From Cinnamomum chago (Eukaryota > Streptophyta > Magnoliopsida > Laurales > Lauraceae): a stretch of 64,000 nt of DNA. The translations under genes were made by a program, and so were the position numbers. Below are positions 1 to 13,700 of this stretch, piece by piece. The first letter of the stretch is position 1; every line of letters begins with the position of its first letter. A model generated the notes under the pieces. That model did not search any database and was not told the origin of the DNA. It worked only from the letters and a program-made list of their open reading frames with translations. The stretch is taken from assembly GCA_038049695.1 (NCBI GenBank), contig CP142451.1:8678001-8742000 (forward strand), given 5' to 3'.

Positions 1-2018
1 ACTGTTTTTTGCAGGAATTGACTAAAAGTTGGTTTTTCACCTGAAACTCAGTCCCTCCATGTTCAAATCAACCTGATACTTATGATTTACATTAGAAAGT
101 GTTTAAAACTGGGACATCACTCTTTCTAAGGTTTTTCTTGGAGTATGCGGTCAATCACCCAGGCCAGGAGTTTGACCGGACACGCTGGAAACCTTTAGAA
201 ACGAATTAAGTCTTCCAGGAGGCCTGATTCAGATTGTTCAGTGCACTCGGTTGATCCACCAGGCCAGGAGGTCAACCGAGCACACTACACATCAGGTTCA
301 CCTGGGAAACCCTGATTTTCCAGTTTTCAACATTTAGGAGTTGTGATCAGTTGTGGGGCTCATTGACCATCCAAATGAGCGTTTATCGATGTTCTAAGCC
401 TGAGTCAATGGTGTGGCTCAACCTTGACTCGCGGAGACCATAATCTAAGATGATTTGACCTCTAAGAGTTGTCTATGATGCCCGTGACCACCTAAGCACC
501 AAATACAGTATTATATGGCATTAATGGCTTCGTTTAGAGATCAAATTACCGAAGATAGACCCGAACCTAACATCGCTCATTACCTAGGATTGGACCGTTG
601 CTTTTCCCTGTTGATTCCATCATTGAAGTTCATACTTCACTATTATTATTTACTGTCATTCTTAGATCTTTAGAGTAGCTGTTAATTGTTAATTAATATA
701 AATGGATGACCTGAACCTAGGATATCTTAGAGGTGACCCGATAGTGTGATTTGGGAGAACATTGACTTGTGTCTATGTTTAGGCGGGCCTTATTGGGCCT
801 AAGTGTGATATGTGTACTTTTAGTTGGAAGAGGTAGTTTTTATTGGGCTGTTAAGACATGTTGGATTATAATGAACTGTTTATCAGTAGTAAATGGATTG
901 TTGCCTCGTTTGGACAGATTTAGACCAGGCCATGTGCTGATGGGCCTTGGTATGGATCCAACGAGTGGGCTTGGACCGTGAATGAAATCCATAGACTGAA
1001 TTGGTATATGTAGACCTCATAGAGACTTGGTTAGGACCTTGTTCACGCAAGGCAAAGCCTAGATAGACACAGACCCTTAGAGTATTCTCGAGTCGGCATG
1101 AACATTCACTCGGTTGATTTAAGCTCAGCCTGTGGACTGATCATCCCCGGTAGGAGCTAGTTGAGTATTGAGAAGCTATCATGATGAGCTGTGTGGTTAA
1201 GACGGACGGTGTGATACCGTTTCCGGTCTTGAGTGATGAGTATGATGAGATGATGAGTGATTTGCGGGATTAGTAATTCCCAGCACTGGTGAGATTTCCC
1301 CGCCGCAACTGTGTTCAGTATGGGAGGGCCGCGGCATAATATCCCGCGGTATTCCAGCTCATGTGAATGTGTCATTTGGTAGTAGATTAGATGTTTATAT
1401 TTATCCTGATTCTCTATGATTATCATGCACAACTGCCTAGTTCGTTTACCTTGCTATTCATTTAACTTATTTACCTGTCTTTATTCATTTGATATATATG
1501 TTCTATGTTAGTAGTATGCTGTGACTTGCCAGATCTTTTAGATATGACCCTTCTTTGGTGCTTAGGCCTTGACCCAGAGATCCCTGAGGACGCACTAGCT
1601 TGTAGAGGCGCCGATAGCTGGAGAGTTCGCATGGGGCCCGGCCGACACGGATGTCGAGCCGGAGGGCGGAGACGATCTACATGGGTTTTAAGAGTCTTCT
1701 TTAATTTGGGTTTGAGAGGAAATTTTGTAGTGAGTTGGATAGAAATCAAACATGTATTAACTTTGATTAACAACTGATACTTTTTAACTAGACTACTGTT
1801 CTGCTCACATTTAATATATATGATACCAAATTGCTTCCGCTTTATTTAATTGTTATGCTTCCGCAAATTTAACCATTGAGTATTATATTGGTCAAAAAGT
1901 TTTAAATTGGACCTCACTGCGGCATACGATCTTGGAAGTTCTCGGATTTTCCGGGAAGTAGCGCGCCAACTTCGGGTATTCGAACGATTATGTCGGTATC
2001 CGGAATTAGGGCGTTACA
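1..2018 (+). repeat. Probable Gypsy-type LTR sequence (solo LTR or 3' LTR), left edge outside the window
   Basis: This stretch has no credible coding sequence. It has the look of a long chromovirus-type Gypsy LTR, including a GC-rich block near 1600-1680 and a terminal gcgttaca at 2011-2018. Immediately after it, sequence from 2019 onward matches the tail of the Copia LTR at 4111-4166, so the border at 2018/2019 is well placed. The start cannot be seen. Assignment to Gypsy rests on general LTR appearance, not on a gag or pol match. Confidence 0.4.
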
Positions 2019-4166
2019 CTATCTCTTACGCTGTAGTGGTCGTGGCAATTGATCCGAAGCCTACGCATCGATCTTCAACCAATAGTGGTATCAGAGTCTG
2101 ATTCCAGTTCACTCACGTAAGGAATCCGTCGAATTCTGTCTTGTTACCACTTGCTGCATCAGAAGCTATTTGCATTCGACGACTGTTATTAGACTTTAGC
2201 ATTATTCAAAATGCAAAAAAAAAAAAAAGCATTACATTAGATGTGGACAATACGCCGGCTATATTCCTTACAAATAATAAAGGATTTCACAATAAATCAA
2301 ATATATCTACATGGAATATCATTTTGTCCACGAAGCAATCAAGGATAAGGAAATCATCATCTCCTACATTCCTTCGCTAGAAATGATAGACGACCCAGTG
2401 ACTAAGCCATTGCCCATAGATGTTTTTTCATTGCATGTAAGAAACATGGGATTGAGATCAATGTAATATAACATATGTGGGAGTGTACTTTTTATTTTTC
2501 ATATTGATACTAATAAAATATCACTCTCTGATTCACGTTCTCTCTTGTTCGTCATGTCCGTGCTTCATGTTCATTACATATAATACCATTTCTTTTTGGC
2601 TAATAAATTATGCGTGAGCATTTGTTGCATATGTGATGTCAATAGGCAAGATCATCTTAATCGCACGGATTGACCACCTCGATCATCTTTGTGATGGTTG
2701 GGATGAGATACGTTAGGGATATAAACATTTATTCACAGTCACTGGGTGATAATGATGGTGTGTGGTTCTCTATGATTGCGCTTTAGATCACATGGACACT
2801 AGGGTGGCGTTGGACTTGTAGTTGAATAACTAGATCCTCGTAAGGATCCTTAACAAGCAACACTCTTGGGATAGTCAAATTGCTTATAATCTAACCAGTT
2901 GAATAACCTGTGTGGCGAATAACTTGCGCAGTGTTGACGACACATCTGCGATTCATTCGCAATTTCTCATATCCACTGCGGCACATGTTTTCTTATGGAC
3001 CAAAACTACGAGCATAATGATATACCCCAAGTCCCTGACGCTGTGCGATTATCGGCCTTGTAGGTGGCTTGTGAATTGGTGTGTCATTTGAAGATTCCAT
3101 ATATCATGTACCCTCAACTACTCACCTCTGCGTTGGGAGGATAAGTCTCAGTGTTTGCTGCTTTAGTTGTGGATTGGCCATGGACTCGATTATATGGGGA
3201 CCTACGAGTTGCCGTGCTAGGAAAGCAATTGATGTGATGTTGAACTTCGTATGAGCGTGAGGAAGATCTCTCGATATCACACTCATTTTTATTTATTTTT
3301 GTACGCTTGCTCCTCTTATCCTCCGCGGCAATACCAAGTGATCTTTTTTATACAAACTTTTAAGAAAATTATACTATGTAAATAGTATATTTTAAGAGAC
3401 CTTTTTTTTTAAATGTTCGGTTGAAGACCTGTTTTACTCGATAACCGGGATAAGCGTACATGATAAGGTTGGATGTGGCTCAAGGGTACGAGATGCATTC
3501 GATCGAGTGTGTCCATGCGGGTTTAGGGTAGACATATGATGCAATAAAGAGTTGGATTGTACTAGTTGGGTGTTGACTTAGTGTATATTCTATCCTGAGA
3601 TGTGTAGCCAATTGATCTCACTCCCTAGGTTCTATTTTATGGGATGAGCTTATAAGATGGTGGATACATTTTTTATTTTATTTTTAAGAGTAGCCCGTTT
3701 GGTGCGAGTGGGAGATGTCAGCCTTAATGGATTGGGGCCCACTGCCATGTCAGGCTAATTTTAGCCCCAATTACAAATAGGAAAACGCCCCTCACTTATG
3801 CTTCTTCCGTCTTCTCTCCTTCAATGAGGACACAGAAAAAGGCCATTAGAGACCTCTTAATCTCCACCCTCAAATAACTATTTTATGTTTGGCTATATAA
3901 AGAGATGGCGAGGAAGAAGAGACACATAGATCCAACATCCTTATCTTCTTATTCCTTTTGGTATCACAAAATATTAGTTCCATCCACCAATTAGCTTATT
4001 CGTCAGGCATCCATCCTTTCAGTATATGGAAAATTGGGAGTGATTGAGTGGGAGAGATTTTCAGTAAATCTCCTATATGGTCTTTTGACAAATACACTAC
4101 CTCATCCTTCTTGTGGGTCTATCTCTTGCGTTGTAGCGGTCGTGGCACACGATCTCCAACCAACAG
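2019..4166 (+). mobile_element. Internally deleted Copia LTR retrotransposon with a 1.7-kb 3' LTR
   Basis: The parts in order are as follows. 2019-2085 is the tail of the 5' LTR. 2086-2097 is a primer-binding site (tggtatcagagt, close to the initiator-Met tRNA complement). 2141-2466 holds broken Copia RNase H coding sequence: an EAICIRRLL-like segment, then a frame shift, then a tail reading PVTKPLPIDVF and ending in a stop. 2477-2483 is a short purine tract. 2484-4166 is the 3' LTR. The two LTR tails match over about 60 bp (ctatctctt, gtagyggtcgtggca, caaccaa). Gag, integrase and reverse transcriptase are missing, so the copy is dead. The 3' LTR start is inferred from the purine tract and the TG dinucleotide. 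Confidence 0.6.
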
Positions 4167-4405
4167 TTAATGGGTGAGGAATCTGTGGGGAATTTGCTAA
4201 TTTGAGATTTTTTCAAGAATGCTAGTTGGAGGATTGTTCGGTCGAGGGATTGCCCATGTGTTTCCATTGAATTTGAATTTTGGGGTTCAAAGAAAGATTC
4301 TCTAACATGAGATTGTTAAAAAAATATATAAGGGCCAAATAATATAAGGTGAATTTTTTTTCTTTTCTTTTCTAACATTGAACTGCTAGTTACAAGGGTT
4401 ACTTT

Positions 4406-4907
4406 TAAGATTGCAAGCAGAACGGTTACAGGTTGGAACCATACCAAAACCCATTTCTCAATAACGATTCCAATTTTCGGTCCAATTCTAACTCGGAAAA
4501 TATTTTGTTGGTTTCAGACCCGGATACAGTTTCGGAACTAGGTATATCTAGAGGACCGAAATCTAGTTTCAAAACTGGTCATAGCTCTTTCATATATATT
4601 TTGTTCCCTTAAAACAATGATATCATTCCACTAATAATAGTGCATCGAGTCTATTAATTCCATGATTAAACATAAAAATGCCAAACAAGATAGTTCGCAG
4701 GATTAAAGACTCGTATGTCTGGTTTCGAGTCTAAGTGTCAGAACCTGTTTGGACAAAAAACTGAACTCGTTTATCAATCGAAACCTAAATTAGGTTTCGG
4801 ACCCATAACCATTTAGGAATCAAAACCTAAAATAGATTCAAAAACCAATTTTTGATGAGTTAGAATCTTTGGATAATTGGAGAACTAGATACACGTTTGC
4901 AACGCTG
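4406..4907. mobile_element. Non-autonomous hAT-like element (502 bp) with 8-bp target duplication
   Basis: The ends are imperfect inverted repeats (taagattgcaag at the left, gtttgcaacgctg at the right). The element is bordered by the identical 8-mer gttacttt at 4398-4405 and 4908-4915, the target-site duplication length of hAT transposons. It has no coding capacity. A diverged relative lies at 44712-45210 and shares the same internal blocks (tatcattc, ataatagt, gtctat). Confidence 0.65.
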
Positions 4908-4915
4908 GTTACTTT

Positions 4916-7364
4916 AAACATAAAGGCCCATGATCGATCTTTGGGTAGTGTGTGACAATAAGGTGTTAGCACCACTCAGCCATGAGTATGTTGGTGATAA
5001 ATATGTAAATTACTTGAATTATTTTTTGGTTATTTTGATTTAATATGCTGGGTACCCAATTATTATTATTTTTACTTGATTCACTTGGCGCATTTGGTAA
5101 TAGGAGAGAAGTTTCCAAATCCAAAAATTTATAGGTTCCCTCGGAATTAGGCTTTCCTCAACGAAGATCTATGAGGGAGAGAAATTATTACATTCCACGT
5201 TTGGGTAGCATGGTGGAATCACACTATTTACGTTTCACTATATAAAATGGTGCATCGTTTTTCACACATTTCTGAAAATCCATGAAGATTCAAGACATGA
5301 AACTTAAACCCTTTAGTTGTTTTTAGGCCTGTGGCCTATAAAGAAGATGAACGGTCTGTGATGGGATTTAAAGATCGGAGAAGTCTAAAGAAATAGATTT
5401 ATTGGTTTGGAGTTTTCACAATTTACTTAAAATCCATGATGAATCAATGTCAACTTTGGAAGCCGATAAATAGTTTGGATCGTGATTTAAGGCTCATAAG
5501 AATGATTTTTTTTTTTTTGAAAAAGGGATAGCTGTAAAACCCGCGAAAACAACTAGAGCAGAGTAGTGGTACGGAGTTTTTTGTAATTTTCTCAAGATCC
5601 ATAATGGATAGAGATGTAAAGTTTGCCTCTAGTTCTTTTCAGCCTTCTAAAGGAGGTGAACAATTTGGATCATGAATTATGGCCCACAAAAGTCCATAAA
5701 AGCATATATAACAATATAGAGTTTTTCATAAGTTTCTCAAAAAAGGGCAATGAATCAATAGATGAAATTTGATTCTACAAAAGCGTGGAAATTGGGAGCT
5801 GCAAAATTTTATCAGATGTGCCATAAACTACAGATTTTTATCAAATGCCCCATAAGTGTTAATTGTTGGGAAATATTGGAAAATAGTGTGTTACCATGGA
5901 TCTATCATGCTTTGAGAATGTTCAAATTATATTATTTTGAGAAGAAAATTAAGTTACAAATTTTGAACACGAAGATAACCGTTTGTACAGTGAAGTTTAT
6001 ATTAAATTAATGTAATTCAAACTTTTAGCATCACTATAGAATTTATTCTATTATTTAGATGTTTTGAAACCATCGACAGTTTGGGTTGGGCCGGGCTTGG
6101 ACATATAGCTTAAAATTTGGGCCAGTCCTATATATTTTCAGCCCGGCCCATCTATACTCCTACTTGGTCATGAGTGTGCAAGTTAAGAAGTGCATGTGAA
6201 AAATATATTTGTCCCTGTTCATTATCCAAAGGCATTTTCTTCTATTGCCCAAAATCTAATATTGGTCTGCCTAGCCTGAATGCCTAGCATGGCTTGACAC
6301 CAACCTCAAAATTCTCAACACTTGCAAATATTGTTGGGGCAAATAGGTTCATAAGATTCTTGAGTTGAAGTAGTAAAATTTTTGTAGTAGGGTCCTGTGA
6401 CTCCTTTCTATGCATAAAATGAATACAATCATTTTACTTTCACTCCATTGAAAATCCCTATTTTTAAGTGACTGTTTCAAAGTTGGGAAATGTTGTTATG
6501 AGATAAATCTCCCACCTTATATGAGAGATAGGAATATGGGCCCAATTGTTGGTATTGAATATGGATGTGAGGGCCCACACCTTATATTTCATAATAAAAT
6601 GAGAGCATCTCTCACACAGGAGCGTATCCCTTTAAAATTTTCCTTCAAAATAGAAGTGGCATGGACCAAACAATGAGCTGTGCATCATATCTCTCTCCAA
6701 CTTTTCCTTCAAAATAGAAGTAGCCTTGATCAAACAAAGATATTTGCATCATATCATATATATATATTATCATCAATTGACTTTTGTTGTACCCCCTCTT
6801 GTTGGAGTTGGAATCCTCCGCCCAAGTATTACATATACCATGGATTTTCTCTTTTATTCTTAAACTCCACAGTGGGGCCATTATAGAAATAATATGAATA
6901 ATTTAAGATGAATCTCATCCCCGCAAATCATATATTCTAAGTTTTATCTCACAAGATTGAACACTCTATCACGGCGTTCAATTTAACGGTGGGATCCACT
7001 CTTTTTAAATTAAAACTTAAGAATATTTGATATGAGCGGACTGCATTTTTCTCTGATACTAGTACAATAATCCGTGCAAAGTACGAGCACGACTCATGCG
7101 ACTAGAGTCCGCTCTCTATCTAATTAGTTTTTAAATATCCTTTTATAAAAAAAAATATATTTATTGAATCTAAATGCTCGATAAAAAAGGTCAAAATTGA
7201 ATCCAAAACCCTAGTCATTCCGAAGAATTCGTGGACTCGAGGAATCCATCTACCAAACAAGCCCCAGTATTCCCATCGGCTCTAGTAAGTATACAACAAC
7301 TGAAAAGAAACCATCCGACGGCTGAGGCCCTTTTAATCTGGTGGGGCCCGACTAGTCCCTTCCA
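4916..7364. other. Intergenic spacer, AT-rich, no gene seen
   Basis: No exon chain or recognisable protein was found on either strand. A short GC-rich patch near 6075-6150 (gggccgggc and gcccggccc in inverted orientation) may be a degraded hAT-like end. The last few hundred bases should contain the promoter and the start of the leader of the gene beginning at 7799; no convincing TATA box was picked out. Confidence 0.5.
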
Positions 7365-7798
7365 GTGACTTGGACAGAGTCGTCGAACGCGTACATTACA
7401 GAGTCTGCGAGACTCGTCTTCCTTCCAAGAAGAGAAGCAAAAAGCTGCAATCTTTTCACCATTTTCTTCTTAACAACTTTCCTCGTTTGCTCACTTTCCT
7501 CATTCTCAGTTTCTTGTTCCATCGAGGGTTTTGATCATTATCCTCGAACAAGGAAGTTTCACAAGAAGGAAAACCTAAAAGCCCTTCCTTTTTGATCGAT
7601 TTCTCAACTTTCTCTCTCTTTGATTGGGCTTTTCGATGATGAAACGCAGAAAAATCCGTTCCTTTGGAGAAAACTAGGGTTTTTGTTTTTCTTGATTCCG
7701 TGAAGGAAATTGTACTGTTTTGATTCGGTGTTACAGTAGAGCTACAGCTTGTATGCACGAATCAGGCTTCGGAATCGGAAACTTGAATCTCTGAAAAC

Positions 7799-10700
7799 AT
7801 GGATAATCGGATGCTTTTGCGAGGATCTTCTAGTTCGGGAAGCGGTCTAGGGCTTTCTCTCAGCAATCGAACTCAAGAAGGCGATTCTCAGCAGCCGCGG
7901 AATGGGGATATTGGATTTGATGGTGGCATGGATCGGCGTTTCGCTTTCTCTCGCCAATCTTCTTTCCGCCAACCGGGCGCCCACACGCCAATCTCTATCA
8001 TTTCGAATGATTCCCCCCGGCCAATGCTGTCTCGGAGCGACTCCAGCATTAGAATTCCACTAGGGGTTTATCCACAGTTTGGGGATGAGAATCTTCGAAA
8101 AGAGTATCAGAAATATTCGTTTAGAGAGGAAAGTAGTTCTCCTGGAAAAAGCTCTCTTCTTTCGCAGATGTTGTCTGTGATTCAAATCCTTAGAATGGGG
8201 AGTAAGCCTATGAAACGGCTGACGGCGATGATCGCACTCAATGCTGCGTATTCGACTGTGGAATTGATTTTAGGAATTTTTACAGGGCGTGTTGGTATGA
8301 ATTTTGAATTCTCAGTTCTTATTATTGATTTTATTCCCCACATTTTACCATGTCGTTGTTTGAATTTTTTGAGTTGCAGCATTTGATGTTAGTGTGTAGT
8401 CTACTGTGCAGTGAGTCCCCACTTTACCTAAACATCGCCCTGTTACAATCTATTACAAACCTGTCCTTCAAAACCAGTCCTATAACTGTCCCAATTCTGA
8501 AAACTTATCTAAATGGTATAAACAATATCCATAATCTGCTGCCCAAAAGTCCCACATTATATACTCTTTATACAGTGTCCAAACCAGTTGTAAATAATCT
8601 TCTTTCTATCCTAACCTTCTGTTATCACCTTCAGTCCTCAACATTAGCCCCTGACCAGTCCATTAGAATCCTAATTTCAGGAAGTGATATTTTGAAGCTT
8701 AGAGCTTTAACATGTCTTATCTGCAATGGACAGTCATTGGGAATATTTGTTCAGAGATGTGATATGTAGAATTAATGGCTGCCTTTAATTCCATTGAAGA
8801 ATGACAAGCTCGATGAAGATAGGAATATAGGATGAAGTGATGAACTACCAAATGACCGTGAATATAGTGAACTGTGTCCCACAAAATGTTTGAATTGAAC
8901 GACTGGTTGCACAACAAGATGTTTTACATGTGGTAGATTGTGCAACCTTGACAGGGATAACAATCCTGATCCATAGGGCATGGTTGTAACGGAAAAACTC
9001 AAAACTGACATTTTTTGGGGGACATAACATCAAATGAGAGCATAAAGAAAAACAAGCAGCCATGCCGCGTATAACCAATTGGACATTGTAAATATATATC
9101 ATTTTTTACCATATCAAATATGAAATGTCTATTGACCAACAATTGTATGGTTGATCTCTCTATTTGTTCACTTACATGCTAGACATCTATAATTCCATCT
9201 TTTTTATTTTTTCTTTTTTGAGTAAAAAAGGATTTCTACTTGTTGGAAACATTCAGTATTTTTTTTTGGTTGCATGGTTTATGTAGAAGAGATTTCCAGT
9301 GATCTCTCACTAGAAGTTGATTGGGGTCAAAGCTACACATGTTCCAAAAGCGTCTTGGCTGTCTGTGGTGGATATTGCTAAATGCATTTTTTGCGATTCC
9401 AATATTTAACTTCAAACACCAATTGTTGACTTTTGCACTAATTTTGAAGGATGCTAGTTGTTAACGGATTTTTTTTTTCTATTGTTTTCTGTAGAAATGC
9501 GTATGTTAAACAACGACTCATCATTAGGGATGTAAACAGGTTGGTTAGGTATCAGTCCGTGGTGAATCCGGACCCCATTTATTTAATATAATTGGGCCCA
9601 GACCTGACTCCGATGGAGTTGACTGGGCAGGGCCCAACTCCATGCCTGACTCAACTACTAAATGATTTTATGAAATATCATTATTCAGAGCGGAAACCTT
9701 TAATTTAAGAAATGACGTGGCTATCAGATGAGCTATAATCCCCCTTGAGTTTTATTTCTATGCATACTAGTATTGTTTGCCATTTTTGTATGCTACATTA
9801 CTACATGATATACTTTATACATGTTACTTGGGTACACCAGACACGGGAGGGTTCATATGTGGTTTTTTTGGGTCAGGTCCTTCGGTAATCAGAGGTTCAT
9901 TGACATCTCTATTCATCACGTGATTGACATTTTTCTGTGTGGGTGACTGATTGGTGCTGGTTCCTTTTACATCTAGCTGTTGTTAGAGATGATCCCACTA
10001 TAAAACATTATATTCCCGATAGAATAACATATGTTCTAGGGAGAATACATTTTATTACTTGAGCATCCATGTATCTCTGCGATGCTTACCTGCTCTATAC
10101 GTTCACTGCTTCTGGTATCTTTTAAATTCTGTGATCTTTTTCAGGTTTGGTGTCAGATGCTTTTCACTTGACATTTGGCTGTGGCCTCTTAACATTTTCA
10201 TTGTTTGCAATGGCTCTTTCCCGAAAGAAGCCTGCTGCAGTCTACACCTATGGGTGAGACTAATTACTCCTTTTTTTTTTTCATCCTTGTATTCTTTATT
10301 GTAAGTTCTCTAGTTCACTGTCACATGAGATGCATGTATGTATATTTTTTTCCTGAACTCTCTTGTGGTTTTTTAAATCACGTGAAAGCATAACCTGGGA
10401 CTTGGATGAGGTAGAATGCTAACTCATAGAGAACTAAAGCACTTTTCTGGTTTTCACTTTGCAGTTGAATTCATTTAGTGTATCGGCTTAGTGTTGGCAG
10501 GTTGTTAATCTCTCTCTCAGATTGATGCGATTGTGGTCATTTATAGATTATAACATTTGCTATTCACGTCAATATGTCGTGTTTGTTTAGAGCCCATTTC
10601 TGTGGACATGGATTTTCGTGATGATTTCAATTTTTGAGGAAATTGGTTGTTAATTTTGCAAATTCTTGAGGAAGAAGGCTATTTATACTGCAGTTTCCTT

Positions 10701-13700
10701 AGTTTTCTTGAAAGTATGAAAATCCATCGAAACAGAGAAAAAAAAAGGAAATTGCAACACCTAACCATGAAATATAGCAAAAGCATGGAAACTCATAGAA
10801 ATATGGTCTATGATTAGAGAAATTGGAGTTGATTGGTTAACCAAATTGTTCAACAAAATTTTGAGTACAAGTAAAATGGCCAGTACATGAATGAGCGTTG
10901 TGATCTCTTCCCACAAGAACAAAGGGGATATTCAGGTGCCTTCTTTGGGATGTGGACATTTTGGCTGAACATGAAGTTTTGGTGTACCCCTAAAGGTTTT
11001 AATACTTATAAAAATTATGTAAACTAAATTTTGTGATGGAGAATGGAGATGATCTCCCAGATATTAATTTGATATGATGTCGAGGTCTGTAACAGCTGGT
11101 ACATATTTGGTTCCTTGCAAACGTCTGGCGATTAAAGAATAGTAAATATATAGTTAATTTTAAATTTATATATTCTGGCTCATGATATGCAAGCCTACAT
11201 CCAAATAGTAAATATATAGTTAATTGTAAATTTATATATTCTGGTTTATGATATGCAAGTCTATATCCCAAACTTCAAAATAATTCATTGTTGGTTGTAC
11301 AAAGCATAATATAATGGTGGATGGAGGCCTTGGAATTATGTTGGAAGAATAATAGGATGGTTTTTTTTTTCCCTTTCCTTTGGATTTTAGTAGATTAAAT
11401 ATTCAGTTCTAAACTTAAGGGCCTGTTTGTTTAGAAGAATTGTGAGAATTTTTGTCTGGGCGAATTATGAGAATTACAAATGCTGTCCTTTAAAGTAGGA
11501 TTCCAAATGCTCAACCCCCCTCTAGCATTTGGAATGCTGGAATTCATAAGGCTAAAAGCGCCTTTTCATGTGGTTTAGAATTTTGATTCTAGCAACAAAT
11601 AGAGCATTTGGAATGTCTAATGGGACAAGATATCACATCATGTCATAAATCTCCAGCAAGCTTAATTCCTTGTCAGGAATGCCTTGAACCAAACAGGTTT
11701 ATTTCAGATTTCCTTCTAATCCCTTTGTTGTCGTTATTTGCCCATTTGTTTATCATACAATATTACAGGTAATAGGCCTTGTGGGCTATAAATCTTAGTT
11801 ATTGGGTCCGGATAATTAAATTTTCTTTTCCTTGGTTGCCTCTAGGATCTGTTTTATTTACTATTAAGCCCACATTCTGACCAACTTTAGTTTTTTGGGT
11901 ACTCAATCTGTGCATGGCATTAGGTTCTCTCTTGTCTCTTTTTAGGACATTGTCAACAGGTTTATGCCATTCTAAAGAATCATTTTGTCAGATGACTGTG
12001 ATCATATATTTTCCCCCCCTGTTCTTTCAGGTACAAAAGGGTAGAAGTTCTAGCTGCCTTCACTAATGCTGTAAGTCTTCTTCCAGTTCTTGCAGATGCC
12101 ATCCCCTGTTGAACAATGATGTTGATCATGTAGCTAGGAGAGTCTTTTACAGTATACCCTGAAAAATCTTCACTGTAGGGGTCTATTTCTCATCAAGGTA
12201 GATCATTGGATCAAAGCCGAAAATTTACTTAGATATGAGTGATATTCACCTCTGAACCAAAAGTGGTATGTCATATATGATTTTGGATTTTTATTTGTGA
12301 CAATGAGGTCACTTTGATACAAGGTAAATACCACTTTGCTTTGAGTGATGTTTGGCAAGTATCTGTACAGAGGGTATTTTTTTTTTTATCTAGTGATCTG
12401 TTTTGATAGGAAGTGGGCTCCACATAGGTTTTTTTAGGAGATACATTCATGTAGGCTGCTGCATATGGATCATCAAAAACATCAATGACAATTTAACATG
12501 GTTCTATTTTTAATAACAAGAGAATTATAAAATGAAAAAGCCCAAAGCAGCCTGGAAGGTTGTCGTTGTTGCAACCATGAGGTTGTGGGTTTCAAGTCGC
12601 TACCTTTAAAAAAAAAAAATCAACAATGATGTCTAGCATCATGCTAATACATGAATATTTTTTTTTTCTTTATGCATGTGTCTAGACAGCTGTTTCTTTT
12701 GTTTATGTCATTCTCCTTGGCTGTGGAGGCGCTTCATGCATTCATACAAGATGAATCCGAACACAAGTAAGTTGCTTTTTATTAATCTGCATTAGTTTAC
12801 AAAAATGGTGGTGACTTGGCTAGTTAGTTAGAAGTCATCTACATATCTGGAGAAACGAGGGTTTGAATCCCTTTAATAGTATTATTGCATCTCAAAGTCC
12901 GGTTTTCATACCTGGAGAAACAAGGGTTTGAATTTCTTTAATAGTATTTTTGCATCTCAAAGTAAGGTTTTCATATCTGGAGAAACGAGGGTTTGAATCC
13001 CTTTCATGGTATTTTTGTATCTCAAAGTAAGCTTTTCTGTGTCTCTGCATATGTGTGTGCATGCGTTTGTTTGTTTGGGGGTGTTGAGCGTGCTATTTAT
13101 TATGCTTTTATGATATGGCATCTCTTATGAAATGTCTCTTATATCACCTTGTATGCCTGACTAATTTGTCATTTAGTGTTCAGCACATCTCATGAATGAT
13201 TTATGCCTCTTATTTGAAGTAAAATGTGGCGTATTCTTTCTATTTATTCCCTGTTATTAGCGAGGCACTGAATTGTAATGTTATTTTTAGTACCCAATAT
13301 TTTGAGATTAGGATTTAGTATTGTAGAGGTGTTTTGGCCCCATTTTGATTGGGAGCAAAGAAGATGTAGAACCAATGAAGACCAGGAGATGTTCAGCAAA
13401 TTGGAAGGTGGTTTGGGGTAGAAGGAAATGGTAGAGATCTGAGCCATTGGAGGAATTTTGTACGTTGTTCTTTGACAATAGCACAACAGGATCCTTTCTT
13501 AGGGGTCTATCGCATTTTCTGGAAATATAGAACATTTACATTTTACAGAAGTATTCATTCTGGGAATGGAAAATGAAAGAAGAGGATCTTCATTTGCCTC
13601 TGTTGGTTTTACTTATAGGAACCTAGGGAGGGATACAGGGCATGTATGTAAGGAGTGAATTGGAAGTTCTTTGGAGGCTAGGAGCCAGCTGTTGAAAAGG

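Noticed and set aside
11423..11697. Possible Tourist MITE starting gggcctgtttgtttag in MTP5 intron 2
   Set aside because: The right side has ccaaacagg but lacks the matching ggccc end and any trinucleotide duplication, so the borders are not supported.
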